DNA of 64,000 bases, from contig JAKZAN010000006.1 in assembly GCA_023053545.1 (NCBI GenBank), positions 9,332,351 through 9,396,350 on the forward strand, in the 5' to 3' direction. This stretch comes from Lepidurus packardi (lineage: Eukaryota; Arthropoda; Branchiopoda; Notostraca; Triopsidae). Below the pieces are notes generated by a model. That model did not search any database, was not told the origin of the DNA, and was given only the letters and a program-made list of their open reading frames with translations. This document shows, piece after piece, positions 1 to 18,716 of the stretch (position 1 is the first letter of the stretch; every line of letters starts with the position of its first letter). The position numbers and the translations under genes are program-made.

Positions 1-251
1 AAGGACAAGCCAATTATTTCAGTGGATACTTCCTGAGAAGAACATGCATTGGGATTCGATAACGATACACATGCTTCATTTCTAATATCTTGAAAACTAG
101 TGCCCAGGGTTTGCTCTGTCGTCAAAGCTAACTCACTGACGTTTTCAAGACATTGTACCTTGAGAAGTTTGTTAGGGACTCCATCAGTGACATTCCCAGA
201 CTCGGATTTCCTTTTTCTTCTGGGACGAACTCTATTTCTTTTACTTCCCAT
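1..251 (-). CDS. Partial open reading frame of unknown function, cut by the window edge
   Basis: On the minus strand an ATG at 251-249 opens a frame that stays open for 83 codons to the edge of the window. The N-terminus is very basic, starting MGSKRNRVRPRRKRKSES, followed by a Ser/Thr/Asn-rich stretch. Such a basic start is common in nuclear proteins and in DNA-binding proteins encoded by transposons, but I recognise no family. No splice donor is obvious in it. It could be the first exon of a gene or of a mobile element, or a chance open frame in a fairly balanced sequence. Confidence 0.35.
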   Translation of the reverse strand, partial: MGSKRNRVRPRRKRKSESGNVTDGVPNKLLKVQCLENVSELALTTEQTLGTSFQDIRNEACVSLSNPNACSSQEVSTEIIGLS

Positions 252-1062
252 TAGAACAAAGTCACGCTAAAATACGATATAAGAATACTCTTTCCGTGAA
301 CAAAAGTAACGTTGCGAGTACTTTGCTGTCCAACTTGGAAATAAAGATACAAAGCTGGATTCGAACATGAAATGTGTTTTGTCCTCTGTGACGGATTCTC
401 TGCTCAGTTTGTAAAATGTGAGGTCGTATGTTGTGAAACTGCAACATTTTTCCGTTGAAAAACGATTGCGGAAAAGCAAGTGTACTGAACTGTTGGGGAA
501 AATGTGGCAAGAAACTTGTAGTTTGAAGTAATTTTAATTTTCGGTACAAACTCTGTTCATTTGCGATAACAAACCTGAGGAATTCTCAATGTGTCAAACC
601 TCAACATCAGTTATATGTCTATTAGCTAGTAAAAAGAACTATGTATAACTTATATGCTGCTTTAGGTTGTCAGTTATATGACACCTTTGATTGTTTCAGC
701 AAGACCAATCGTCTTTTTGTATTGTTCTGCTTACTTTTTGCTATATATGACTTACTTTGATAAAGTAAATTAGAGCTATGGAGTTATAGCTTTATTTATT
801 TAGTAAGCTGAAACGTGGCAATTGAAATAATGAGGTAGTGTAAGTTTTATTTGGTCTGTCTCATTGTGTTACACAGCCCATATATAGGCAAAAGCAGCTT
901 TCAAAGGTTGGCGCCGTTTGGCCGTGCAGAAGCAAATCGCCGTTCAAAAGTTGCGCTGTTGTGCTATTGCACTGTCATATGCAAGGCTTTCCAAAAAAAC
1001 AATCCGACGCCAACGCCATCCAGTGAGAGTTTAGTATCAATAAGCTAAGGTATACGGGAGCC
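252..1062. other. No recognisable gene; AT-rich spacer ending in a MITE terminus
   Basis: No exon-like frame or RNA gene is visible. The last 22 bases (1041-1062) match the right end of the TTAA-flanked MITE family seen complete at 4674-5085 and 40012-40418, so part of this stretch is probably an old copy whose left end I cannot find. Confidence 0.4.
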
Positions 1063-1066
1063 TTAA

Positions 1067-1776
1067 AGGGGGAGTACGATTTCAAAAGGAAAAAAATATA
1101 TGTTATAAAAGAGACCATGTTACATGTTCTGGCTGACGAGTCCCCCCGTCAATTATGCATATTTAACAAGTCTGTAGATTTTTTGGTTAATTTACAAACT
1201 CAGTCACATAAAAATTACTGTTTCTTCGCACCGTGACTTGCGGGTTCCGCTGAACGCCATGTAGGCGTTACCCGCGTAGTCGGAACCGCTGCTTTCGGTC
1301 CTATTGCCAGGGGAAGGGATCTCGACTGCGAAGCCGTCCCGAAACTTCCCCCAGGCTTTCAGGCGCGGGTCTCGGCCCGGCAGGACGGCAAGCTACGGCG
1401 ATTGAGCGATGTCGCGAAGAAAACGTCGTTTTTTTTATTGAGCTTGTAAATTAACCAAAGCACCTACAGATTTATTTGATCATTCAAAATAAAGAAAATG
1501 ATGCCATCCCTAAGAGACCAAGGATCGATTTTCAATGCGCTCGTAGGTAAAGGCGCTAGGCCTCCGCCACCTACTGCCCCCCAATGCTATAAGCATAGGG
1601 AAATTTGAATTTTGGAGTAAAGTTGCGGAGCTTAAGTCGCTAAATAATTAATTACTTGGTAATTAATATGCATATTTAATTAGTATGCATAATTGACATA
1701 GGGATTCTTCAGCCAGAAAATGTAACTTGGTCTCTTCTATAACACATTTTTTTCATTTTGAAACCCTACTCCCCCT
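1067..1776. mobile_element. MITE with about 120-bp terminal inverted repeats, TTAA target site
   Basis: The sequence begins AGGGGGAGTA and ends TACTCCCCCT, and TTAA lies directly outside both ends (1063-1066 and 1777-1780). The two ends remain complementary for about 120 bp with scattered mismatches. A second inner inverted repeat (about 1171-1230 against 1414-1470) makes the element a long foldback. There is no coding frame. The centre (about 1230-1410) is GC-rich, unlike both arms. TTAA duplication is typical of piggyBac-class elements, so this is probably a non-autonomous piggyBac-type MITE. Confidence 0.8.
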
Positions 1777-2151
1777 TTAAAGGACTTAATGTAAGCAACT
1801 ATTGTCCTCTATTGAAGTTTTTAAGCCAATGTTTCTAAAACGTAAATCGCATTTTCCAAAGGTTGCCTGCATAGCAGGGGTAATAGATTCACCTGCAAAA
1901 AAGTTGAAATGACAAGCTCTTGTAAGGAACGTTGGAGGTCGGGTGGGTTGGGGTGGGGCGAGAGGAGCACGTCCTACCCAAAAGGCTGGTCTTTCCATAT
2001 GTAAAATAGTTGTGCTCTTATTTGGGTTCGTTGCTCACATGGGATCTAAAAACAGGGATACTTTTAGGTATTCTTCGTGTGTACATCGAAGTGAGAGGTT
2101 CTATCACACAAATTTGCGAAACGAACGTTGTAGTTTTGGAACTCGAACAGC

Positions 2152-6536
<4,385 letters not shown>

Positions 6537-6980
6537 ATTCGAGTGGTAACAGTAGTTTATCTTGAGGACCCATTCGAAGATGTGTAATTTTAAAGTAGTT
6601 GAATAACTTAACGGAATATTGGTAAGGCATTACTAATTATATTGCATAATACAGAATATTCATTACTACATGTTATTCATAGAATATTTGTAGAAAATAT
6701 TCAATATTTCATTTGAGTTAGATTTTATTATTGTATTGTCTAATTGGCCAAATGTTTACGTTCGATCAAGTTACTATGGTAGCAGAAGATTAAATAATAC
6801 TAACAGTAGAGACAATCACCGTAATATGCCATCTTTTTGAAAATGGCCGTAAGGACACTTGGTCAATTATTACGGAATTCGTAAGGTGGGTCTGGCATTT
6901 ATAATATTGTGTTTTGTTTTCTGAATACAATATTTTTGCAAATGTATGTTCTTATTTGCAATACGATCTGAAGACCTTAT

Positions 6981-7386
6981 GGCACCCATATAGCTTAGCT
7001 TGTTACACCCCAGCTATCGTGAATTGGCACTTCTTTATACGAGTGTGTAGGAACGCGTACATGAAATGGCAAGCAGGACAACGTTTAGCCACATACTCAA
7101 TTTGCACTAATCTTTTTCTTAGATATTACACTAACTAATTTCTAGAGCAGGCAGTTTTCGTCATACTGGCAATTTTGCTCTTTTCTCGAGTAGGTGAAAA
7201 ACTAGTTTGCATTTTTCAAAGTGCTAAAGGCGAAAAAAAAAGTAAAACTGTCACACTCTGCGCACTACTACATTATCTACATTACTATCAAAAGTTTTCT
7301 AAAAATCGTGTATTTTTTACGTAACGACTGCTTCTGCCTTCCCCATGCTACCGTGCCATACCAATTGCTGTACATATCGGAATTGT
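6981..7386. mobile_element. TTAA-type MITE, decayed copy downstream of KMO
   Basis: The left end reads GGCACCCATATAGCTTAGCT, close to the other family members, followed by the shared subterminal GTTACACC block and the internal motif ending in GGCAAGCAGGA. The right end near 7386 is degenerate. The flanking TTAA on the left has become TTAT. It occupies most of the 1-kb space between KMO and the convergent RABAC1 gene, where nothing else is visible. Confidence 0.55.
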
Positions 7387-7574
7387 AAGCTTCGAAGTAG
7401 TAATAGTAGATAAATTTGAATGTATTTTTGAGACTTTATGTGCATTATAGAGGTGAGAACACAGCGAAATGTTTAGAAGGCACTTAGCATTTCAGAGGTG
7501 GTGTTTCATACTTATTATGATTTTTTTAAGGGGGGAGGGGAGAGGGAGGGACAAAATAAATTTGCTCGGCATAT

Positions 7575-8096
7575 TTAGACTTGTTGTACAGGCATTTCGA
7601 AGCTTTCTTCAGGTCCCAGTAAGCCTTCGATATTGTAAAACGTGGCATGGAGCAGAATTAGAAACATTGATGCACCTAATACCCAGAATACTACTGATCC
7701 CGCCCCTACAAGGTAAAATACTGGCAAAGAGCAAGCGGCTATGAGTCCGTATTGTTGTGCAATCGACAATTCATGGCCTAAAACCGTAAGTTTCTTCTCA
7801 GCTTGGCGTTTGGATAGTATATGACAGGCTCCTAGTGATGCAGCAACAGCGAGTAACAAGAATGGGGACGTGATTAGGCAGTAAACTATCAGACCAATGA
7901 AGACAAAGAAGTAGTTGCTCTGAAAATAATCGATGTTCTGAACTACACGCGCTGTTAATCTTGGGAGAGACGCAGGGTTCTGAAATCTTGATGTCTGCAG
8001 AAATTGGAACCACGGACGGATGTTATTCTTCCTTGTTAACAGCCAATCTTGAGCCATTGGAGACGACAAAGAAACCCCCATAGGCAGTTGCAACAT
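7575..8096 (-). CDS. RABAC1: Prenylated Rab acceptor 1 (PRA1 family)
   Basis: A single coding exon of 173 residues. It contains RPWFQF, the core RVVQNIDYFQSNYFFVFIGL, and SVVFWVLGASMF near the C-terminus, matching the RABAC1 branch of the PRA1 family rather than the ARL6IP5 branch. Two pairs of hydrophobic segments (about residues 57-90 and 115-150) fit the family's hairpin membrane topology. The family sits in Golgi and late endosome membranes, binds prenylated Rab GTPases and helps move them between GDI and membrane. A splice acceptor (TTTCTAG) lies one base before the chosen ATG, so a non-coding 5' exon probably lies upstream. Family length is about 185, so the frame looks complete. KMO converges on it from the other side. 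Confidence 0.92.
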   Translation of the reverse strand: MLQLPMGVSLSSPMAQDWLLTRKNNIRPWFQFLQTSRFQNPASLPRLTARVVQNIDYFQSNYFFVFIGLIVYCLITSPFLLLAVAASLGACHILSKRQAEKKLTVLGHELSIAQQYGLIAACSLPVFYLVGAGSVVFWVLGASMFLILLHATFYNIEGLLGPEESFEMPVQQV

Positions 8097-8102
8097 TCTA
8101 GA

Positions 8103-9563
8103 AACAGAAGAAAGAAAAAAAGATTGATACAGTTCACGTCTGATAATATGACATCTGAATCGTACTGCTACACCATTGCAAAATCGTTGAAAAATGCATC
8201 TAATCAGATGCAAATTATTTGCAAACTAAAGCTCAATTTAGATCCTTACTTTCTTTACTTATCCGAATTTGTGAACAAATACCTAATACTGCTACTAGTG
8301 AATGCTACAAAAGTAATTTCAATAAAAAATCTGATAGCCTAGGTATAGGTGCATTGAGGCGAATTCATAAGGATTTTCCCACACTTCGCAGTAAAGTGTG
8401 TCATTAGCGCACAAGCTACATGTTGCAGTAACAAGCCAAGACACGGATAACGCAACGCTTACGCCAAACTCCGGTACCATAATCTCCAATTAATGTAATG
8501 TAATCTCCAACTTGTTCCTTGATTGGCTGGAGTCGACAGTGGTACCTTCGGCATGTGCAAACTTCTACTTCGACGCTACAATTACACTTAACTTTAAATT
8601 AAAAGCTTAATAAACCGAGCTTCCACTTAAAGATCACAAGCTACTATTCAAAACTAATGCTAAAAAAGCTGGTTCATTGACAAACACATGATCGGACACT
8701 GATAAGTTAAATGAGCTATATTTTTTATCTCAGTAATTTTAATGCTCATGAAATGTGCTTGCCATTTTCTTTTCAGTAGACATGTCCCTTAAAATATTGA
8801 TATATATTTTAATAAATACTATAGCTTTATATTAGACAAATTTGGTAATGTTCCGAGTAGTTAGGTGTGGTATATTTGGTAAGAAAATAACCTTCGGCTT
8901 ATATTACAGTAAACTAATATCATTTTAAAATATCTATGGTAATCATATACATCCATATACATATTAGAAAAAAAAAATCAATTATTACATAGTTAAAGTC
9001 ACCTATACATAGATATTTAAAAAAGTATAACTAATAATGAACGAAATGACAATTATGAGTCACGATAAATATAAACTACCCAAAGGCAAAACAATAAAGA
9101 CAATATCTGAGCTATGGAAAAAACCTGACAAGTCTATGCCATTTAAGTTAAATGATTACTTTTGGTATCTGAGGTGGTCTTACTTTGCTTTATTTAAAAT
9201 ATTTGGTTCTTGAGATTCTGCAATACTCCCGCTTAAAATCGGGCCGATTTCCACGTCACCTGAGGCCATTGCAACTTAAAAAGATGGATTTTGTCAAGTC
9301 GAATCAGAGCCATTGTTTTCATAATTTAACTCTTCAATTCGCTAATATGTTAGTTTAAAATTTTTAAAAATATTTTATAAGCTAGAAAACGTAGGTTAAA
9401 CATCATAAAAATAAATCAACAAAACCTAGAAGCTTGAATTTGACTTCGTCTGTTTATTATCCCGTGACTTTTGTCAGATGACCCAACGAAGTGGATCCTA
9501 GTAGACTTGTGAAGGGACCTCTAAAGATTTACCGGCTTTAAAAATCTATAAAACGGCACAAAA
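8103..9563. other. Spacer between divergent RABAC1 and V-ATPase A genes
   Basis: About 1.4 kb, AT-rich, with no exon-like frame. It must hold the RABAC1 5' exon and promoter on the minus strand and the V-ATPase A promoter and leader on the plus strand. I cannot place either start site with confidence. Confidence 0.4.
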
Positions 9564-12824
<3,261 letters not shown>

Positions 12825-13127
12825 TTTTAGATCGATTGTCTGTAACGAATTCTTAGCAACCTTCTGGTTGATAGACTGTATGTTTAGTTGACCGAGTGCC
12901 AAGCTATATAGTGCGGAACCTTAAAGATCTACGTCAGCTAAGTTCTTGTACGCTCTTCTAATCTACGTTTTTAATTTACACTTTTACGTGTTTAAATATA
13001 CCAAAAAAAGACTCCATTGGTGAAGTTAGGATTGCGAAAAACGATTCCCCGGGCGCTTGAGCAAACCATTCCTTTTTCGTTCTGGACACCAGAATTCCAT
13101 TGTACAGTGTTCGTATATGGGTTGTCA

Positions 13128-13133
13128 AATAAA
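13128..13133 (+). terminator. Candidate polyadenylation signal of the V-ATPase A gene
   Basis: AATAAA about 300 bp beyond the stop codon, followed by a T-rich stretch. It is the first canonical hexamer downstream. The intervening 3' region also contains a right-end fragment of the TTAA MITE family (about 12901-12920). Confidence 0.4.
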
Positions 13134-14683
13134 ATTGTTATTGTTCGTCCTGAATTCTTTGATAATAATCTTCGGGCCAACTTTTTCTCGAAGTATTTTT
13201 CTTTTCCGTTTCTTCCATGAGGTCACATGCGCGTCTATGTTAGTGGCAATATATGTTTTAAAATATTGCGAATGACCAGGAATGGTGCTCACGGCGTTAC
13301 TCCTCTTTTCTCTTACCTCGTTCCAAAACTTTTTCAATGGTTGGGTAGAGTACAAATTGCGTATAAGACGGAATAATTATAGTGACATTTGATTTATCAA
13401 AAGCACAGTTTTTACAGTTTCATGTTCAGAAGTTATCTATCATGACCCGTGGTCTTTTTTCGAACCAGCAAGTTATGTATATCATGAAAGTTAATACGTG
13501 ACTAGTCATAAAGTTATCTGAAGGAATTGAAAACAACCCCAGATACAAGAGGTTAGAACGAGGGTCAGCTTTCCTCTTAGCATTACTAAGGTGGTCAGGG
13601 TCTCTTATGGAGGACTCCCGTATGGCTTAATTTTTTTTTTTTTTTTTTTTTTTATACGAACTATCGTAAAATAATGTCCGGGGCATGACAGTTTCTAAGT
13701 TTTCTTTTATCTCCATGGTGAAAAATATTCTGGTGAAAAAATATTTGTAATTTTTCAAATAAGTGGAGGCAAAAGTAGGTCAAGCAAAACTATTTTGTTC
13801 TACTTTTTAGTATTACCTACATTACTGGCAAGGATTTTTGCACAGTATAAAGGTTTTAACCTATATAGTGAAACCTATATACTGTGGGTTTTTGAAAAAA
13901 ACTCGTGTATTTCTCTCATGCTGTCGTGTAAGCCAGGGCAACATGATGAATTTTGTATAATGTTTTGCCAGTAATATTGCTAACTAGCTAACTCTAATAC
14001 GGGAGAATATAACATTGTTACTTTTTTTATTTCTGCCTTCGATAAATTTTAAAAATACAGATAAATTTTCTCCCTACGCTATAAAAATGGAAAGTTGCAA
14101 ATTAGAAACTGTCATACCCCAGAATTTACTCTAGTGCATTTATTGAGAATAAATGTGTTAGGTTATAGGTTGGGTCAAGGGTTAGACTTTCCTGAGTTAC
14201 TTAGGTCACATCTGGCAGAGGGTGTTGGGTAATGAAACAAGGGAAAGAAGAGTTACGTGTAAGTGTGGTACAGGAGAGTTACGTAGCAGAGTTGGAGACA
14301 GAAGGTTTCTATTCCAGAGCACAAGTAGTAAAGTTGAATTTCTGTGTACTTTGATCCATATTGTTCTAACCAAGTGTACGAGTGTTTATGCTTAGTATAC
14401 AAAACAAAGATATATTAATTTCCCTAACAAATGCATGCAAATTGAATACGTGGCTGCAATGGGACCTAGACACAAAAACGACTCGACAAAAGGACTAGAG
14501 TGTACCCGGCACAAGGACGACAGCTCCATAATCTTTTAATGGCCCAGTAGCATTTCGAGTTCAAAAGTCTTTGTTCATTAGTTAAGCGCCGACGAGATTA
14601 AAAGATGCTTAAGCCCTATTAAAAACTACGTCACTAGGACGAAGGACCCCGGTAGATGGACAACAATAATCGCTAGCACCACA
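13134..14683. other. Repeat-derived spacer, no gene
   Basis: Includes a poly-T run at about 13627-13653 beside a sequence resembling a TTAA-MITE left end (CTCCCGTATGGCTTAA, about 13616), and a block around 13685-13900 similar to the interior of the copies at 36995-37080 and 40165-40270. No open frame looks like an exon. Confidence 0.3.
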
Positions 14684-14965
14684 GTATAGAGGTTTACACA
14701 GTATGGTAACAGGGGTATCCTTCCAATGTTAAGGTTTTCTCACAAATCTCTCGGTCCCAAGAGGATGTGGGGGTAACAAGGAACATAGGAGGGATGGATT
14801 CACAGAGTTTCCCATCCTACCCCAGAAGTAGGCATTCCAAATCTACTAGAAAAAGGGTTCGAGAAAAGAAGAAAACATTCAGAAAACGGGGGACTGGTGA
14901 CCTTTCTCTCGGGCACTCTAGGGAGTTTTGGGCGGACGTAGGGTCCTACCGGCAACGCGCGCATT
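14684..14965. repeat. Dispersed LTR-like repeat, copy 1
   Basis: About 280 bp here are closely matched at 31556-31830 (for example GTAGGCATTCC and AGAAAAAGGGTTCGAGAA in the same order), and the first 90 bp again at 50844-50935, directly beside the BEL/Pao fossil. That third location suggests these are solo long terminal repeats of a BEL/Pao family. The assignment is inferred from position only. Confidence 0.5.
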
Positions 14966-15100
14966 TGAAAGTGTTAAGAAAAATACTAAACTTGCAAAAG
15001 TTAGTAACATTTAGGAACAGTTGCAAAGTACCAATGTAATGGATAACTCGTATATAGACATAAATATTCATAACAACACATATAGACATTAATATACATG

Positions 15101-15146
15101 GGTATTTTATAGTATATGGAGTTAAACCTGTATACTATAAAACACC
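15101..15146. repeat. Inverted repeat, 16-bp arms
   Basis: GGTATTTTATAGTATA and TATACTATAAAACACC pair with one mismatch around a 14-base loop. It is immediately upstream of the GACGTC-rich block and may belong to the same element. Confidence 0.6.
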
Positions 15147-15189
15147 TATGTCCCAAGTAGCACATGTTGGTCGAAAAATGGTTGAAGTG

Positions 15190-15720
15190 ACGTCGCCGAC
15201 GTCAAATTCTGACGTCACTTGAGTTACGTCAAATCGCCTAAAAATTTGACGTCTTATCGACAACTCCCGAACGTCGAAATTTGACGTCTAAACTCTCGTC
15301 GCTGGCAGGTAGAAGTGACGTTGAAAGTAGTCGTCACTCTGCGACGTCAAATACCCTAGAAATTCGACGTCACGTACACTTCTTTTGGACGTCGAATTTG
15401 ATGTCGAAATTGACGTCGCTGGGAGGTTGAGGTGACGTTGCACAGAGCCAGCATTCATGAGCTGGTTCTGGCTATATAGCTTGCAGGTTGAGGCGACGTC
15501 GCAAAGAGCCTATTTCTGCGCCCCGGTTAGGTAAAATGCCTGGTCCTGGGAGAATTTCTATTTGGTGACTCTAGACCTAGAGTCACCAAATAGAAATTCT
15601 AGATCTAGAGTCACCAAATAGAAATTCTCCCAGGACCAGATATTTTATCCGGGTTTCAGAAACAGGCTCTTTTTCGACGTCGCCTCGACCTGCAAGCGAC
15701 GTCAATATAGGCGATCAAAT
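15190..15720. repeat. GACGTC-rich block containing a long imperfect hairpin
   Basis: About a dozen copies of the palindrome GACGTC fall in 530 bp, several inside TGACGTCA/TGACGTCG contexts, against roughly 0.1 expected by chance. From about 15478 to 15700 the sequence folds back on itself. The unit AGAATTTCTATTTGGTGACT occurs once on the plus strand and twice inverted near the centre, and the arms extend about 100 bp outward through GCGACGTCGC and AGAGCCT motifs. CACTA elements carry clustered short motifs near their ends that bind an element-encoded protein. This block lies 0.7 kb before the CACTA-type transposase, so it may be that element's 5' subterminal region. No matching block was found on the 3' side. 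Confidence 0.6.
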
Positions 15721-16457
15721 TCGACTTAAAGTATGAGTCGACTCATACTTAAAGCCGACGCTTTCTGAAATGGGCATTCTTTAATAAAAATAAATGTTGA
15801 ACTGCTGTTTAAATTTAAGAGGGATAATTTAGAAGAATTCTCATGGTCGCCCTTACGTATCATTTTATTTCGGTGGAGTCATACGTAAAAATTGACCATT
15901 AAATCTTGTACAAGTTTTTATTAATATATGACATAAAACTAAGTTGTCTGTTCCGTTTATTTTTATTGCATATATATAATAACCAGACGACAGGTGAGCT
16001 GTCAACTAGGCTTTGGAAGTATCCGTATGAAACGTCTGATATTTTTGTCTACGTGAGTTGTTACCAGGATGTATAGTACACGGTAGATGGATGCAAGGTA
16101 GACGGATGTACACGGTAGATGGCAATGACGTTAGTTCAAATTGGTATGAAGCGGGAATAGAAGAACAAACAGGAGCAGGGGCTTGTGACGCAAGGTAAGG
16201 GAAGTAGTTACCGTAAAACTTTAACTGCCATATCGCAATACGTGCTCCTTGTGGAAACTCTTGTGCTCTGTCTCGTACTTAACTCCCAAAATTCGTTGCA
16301 GTGTAGTGAATAGCAAATTCGTTGCAGTGAATTGCAAACATACAATTCAGGGAGGTACAGTATTTTTTTATTTCTTAAGAAAAATACAGCAAAGCGTTAA
16401 GTTTTACGCAACTTAACACAATTTATTCACAGTTTTTCTTATTATTAATTAGGAAAC
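15721..16457. other. Upstream region of the transposase gene
   Basis: AT-rich. It contains short direct repeats (two copies of AAATTCGTTGCAGTG near 16291-16334 and two of GGTAGA(C/T)GGATG near 16083-16109) and ends with a TTATTAATTAG-like acceptor just before the transposase ATG, so a 5' non-coding exon is possible. No coding frame was seen. Confidence 0.35.
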
Positions 16458-18716
16458 ATGGCGAAACGCACACTGAAGGAAGATGTTGGCCGACGGCAAC
16501 TCTTAAGGAGAATGGCAGCGGAAGTGGACACCGAATTTTCCGAAACGACGGGCAGTTGCGAAATGCAACCGTCAAGTCATGAACTTAAGCCTTATTTTGA
16601 ACAGTTACTGCATCAAGGCGAAAGGCACCCGTCACATGGACCATCGACAGTGCCTTGTTTACAAACCGTGACAAGTCTTAAGCTTGCTTGCGAGCAGGGC
16701 TGTGCCACCTTGTCTGATAGCTACTTCCCACATACCGAGGATACCAACGCGGAGGTATTTGTTGAGCTCGAATCCGAACATAGTGAAGTAGATGACGATG
16801 ATTCGGACGAGTGTGACGAGTATAGTGAACTTTGCTTTCGAGAAGTTTTTGGACAAACTCCTGTTGGAGAATGTGAAATTGAAGATGAAAGTGACAGTGA
16901 AAAACCATCTGAAGAACAGTTGGTGACCTTAAAACTTGCCAACTGGGCAAGAGAATGTGGTGTACCTCGTACACATGTAAGCAAATTACTTAAGACACTG
17001 CGAGAAGTTCCAAGCTTGACATTTTTGCCTGCCGATTATAGATCTTTATTGAAAACAATCCGCCGAGTTGAGATTGCAGAGCTCGCGCCAGGGAAGTATT
17101 ACGATTTTAAGCTGATACCTGGATTGACTCGCGCTATGAAGATGCTTCCGTCTTCTGATATTCCAGCGACGCTTCTCCTTCATGTCAACGTGGATGGTCT
17201 ACCGATGGCGAAAAGCTCAAGTGACTGTTTTTGGCCCATTTTAGTGAAGGTTTTCAATGTACCTATCTTAAAACCTTTCGTATGTGGCTTGTACTCAGGA
17301 CAAGGAAAGCCCAGTAATTTTAATGATTTTCTTACACCTTTCGTCGAGGAAGCATGCCTTTTGGAAAGGGAGGGGTTTTGCTTTGAGGGTTTAAAAATAA
17401 GGGTTAAAGTCCACGCTTTTATTTGTGACGCTCCCGCGTCTGCCTTGGTTAAAGGTGTCACGTCACATGGAGGTTATTCCTCATGTCAAAAATGTATCAC
17501 AACAGGGGTGTACATAAAAGAGAAGCCAGTTAATGGGAGGGTTATACTTGAAGATCTTAACGCGCAAAAAAGGACAGATGCCTTGTTCCGTGCGCGTTTA
17601 GAGGCAGATCCAAGTAAACCACATCACAATCGCGACATTAATGTAGTGGAGGACTTAAGCACGGACATGATTTTAGGTTTCCCACGTGAATCCCTTCACT
17701 TGCTTGACTTAGGGATTACGAAAAGGTTACTTTGTTTTTTAACACGAAGCGTTAGTAGTCCAGCTAACCTTCCCAAGAAATCCATCAATGAACTTACGGC
17801 TCGCCTAAAGTCTATACAACCTCATGTTCCAGTAGAATTTTCGAGAAAACCCAGAGGACTAGATGAGTTGAAGCGCTGGAAAGCGACAGAGTTTAGAATG
17901 TTTAGAGATTACAAAGCTGTGGCTGTCTTTAAAGATGTTATCCCCGAAAATCTCTACCGCCATTTTTTGTCATTCTCGGTCGGTGTTAGATTACTTTCGC
18001 GTCACGAGACCAGCCGTATGCCAGGAACTTTCGCTTTTTGTCGAGATTTGTTTAAAAAATTCATAGAAGAATCTTCAGTGCTTTACGGCAGGCATGTTTT
18101 GTCTTACAACAGTCACGGCCTGATTCATCTTGTAGATGACGTGGAAAATTTTGGCCCCATTCCCCTTTGGAGTGGATACTGGGCCGAGAATTATCTACAA
18201 GTGATAAAAAATTTAGTAAAGACCAAAATGTCTATGCTTGAGCAAGTTGTTAAACGACTGCATGAGCTTGAAAGTCACGGTGTCAAGAAAATAGTGCCAG
18301 TTAAAAGTCCAGTCCTTCTACAAATGCATTCCAGTGGGCCTGTATGGCCACCGGGTAACCAAGGACAACAGTTCGGGAAGGTTGTATGCGATCGTTTTGA
18401 GTTGCACCGAAAAGAACCGAATAATGTCGTATTCTTGAAAGACACATCAGTTTTCTGCGTAGAAAATATTATAAAAAGACCCGACGAAAGAATTTTTATT
18501 GTTGGAAGGAATTTTACTTCGTGTAGTGATTGCTTTGAATTTCCTGTTCCCTCTCAAAGCATCGATACCTTGTTGGTCAGTCATTTATCTAATCAATTGA
18601 AATGCTACCCACTCGAAGCTGTTAAATGGAAAGGATTCAAACTTCCTTTTTTCGGACGAGACGGTTCGTGGATTGTTTCTCCACTTTCATATGAGTTTAG
18701 GTGTTTTTTTTTATAA
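16458..18716 (+). CDS. CACTA (EnSpm-type) transposase, intact 752-residue frame
   Basis: A single uninterrupted exon. An acidic N-terminal region (about residues 97-155, rich in D/E/S) is followed by a helical segment at 160-200 and then the tnp2-like catalytic region: NVDGLPMAKSSSDCFWPI (about 243-260), AFICDAPASALVKG (about 319-332), GYSSCQKC, and HLVDDVENFGPIPLWSGYWA with a following E near residue 576. In CACTA transposases the D of the DG(L/M)P block, the D of the DAPA block and a late E form the RNase-H-like catalytic triad, and all three candidates are present. The protein would cut and move the element. Animal EnSpm proteins are often near this length. Intactness implies fairly recent activity. 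An independent hAT or PIF assignment is less likely because of the two D motifs. Confidence 0.85.
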   Translation: MAKRTLKEDVGRRQLLRRMAAEVDTEFSETTGSCEMQPSSHELKPYFEQLLHQGERHPSHGPSTVPCLQTVTSLKLACEQGCATLSDSYFPHTEDTNAEVFVELESEHSEVDDDDSDECDEYSELCFREVFGQTPVGECEIEDESDSEKPSEEQLVTLKLANWARECGVPRTHVSKLLKTLREVPSLTFLPADYRSLLKTIRRVEIAELAPGKYYDFKLIPGLTRAMKMLPSSDIPATLLLHVNVDGLPMAKSSSDCFWPILVKVFNVPILKPFVCGLYSGQGKPSNFNDFLTPFVEEACLLEREGFCFEGLKIRVKVHAFICDAPASALVKGVTSHGGYSSCQKCITTGVYIKEKPVNGRVILEDLNAQKRTDALFRARLEADPSKPHHNRDINVVEDLSTDMILGFPRESLHLLDLGITKRLLCFLTRSVSSPANLPKKSINELTARLKSIQPHVPVEFSRKPRGLDELKRWKATEFRMFRDYKAVAVFKDVIPENLYRHFLSFSVGVRLLSRHETSRMPGTFAFCRDLFKKFIEESSVLYGRHVLSYNSHGLIHLVDDVENFGPIPLWSGYWAENYLQVIKNLVKTKMSMLEQVVKRLHELESHGVKKIVPVKSPVLLQMHSSGPVWPPGNQGQQFGKVVCDRFELHRKEPNNVVFLKDTSVFCVENIIKRPDERIFIVGRNFTSCSDCFEFPVPSQSIDTLLVSHLSNQLKCYPLEAVKWKGFKLPFFGRDGSWIVSPLSYEFRCFFL

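Noticed and set aside
1230-1410. GC-rich core of the 710-bp MITE as a tRNA-derived SINE or RNA gene
   Set aside because: No A-box/B-box pair or cloverleaf could be drawn by eye, and the segment lies wholly inside the terminal inverted repeats.
16659-17461. Minus-strand frames opposite the CACTA transposase
   Set aside because: They are shadows of the long plus-strand frame, which has clear transposase motifs.
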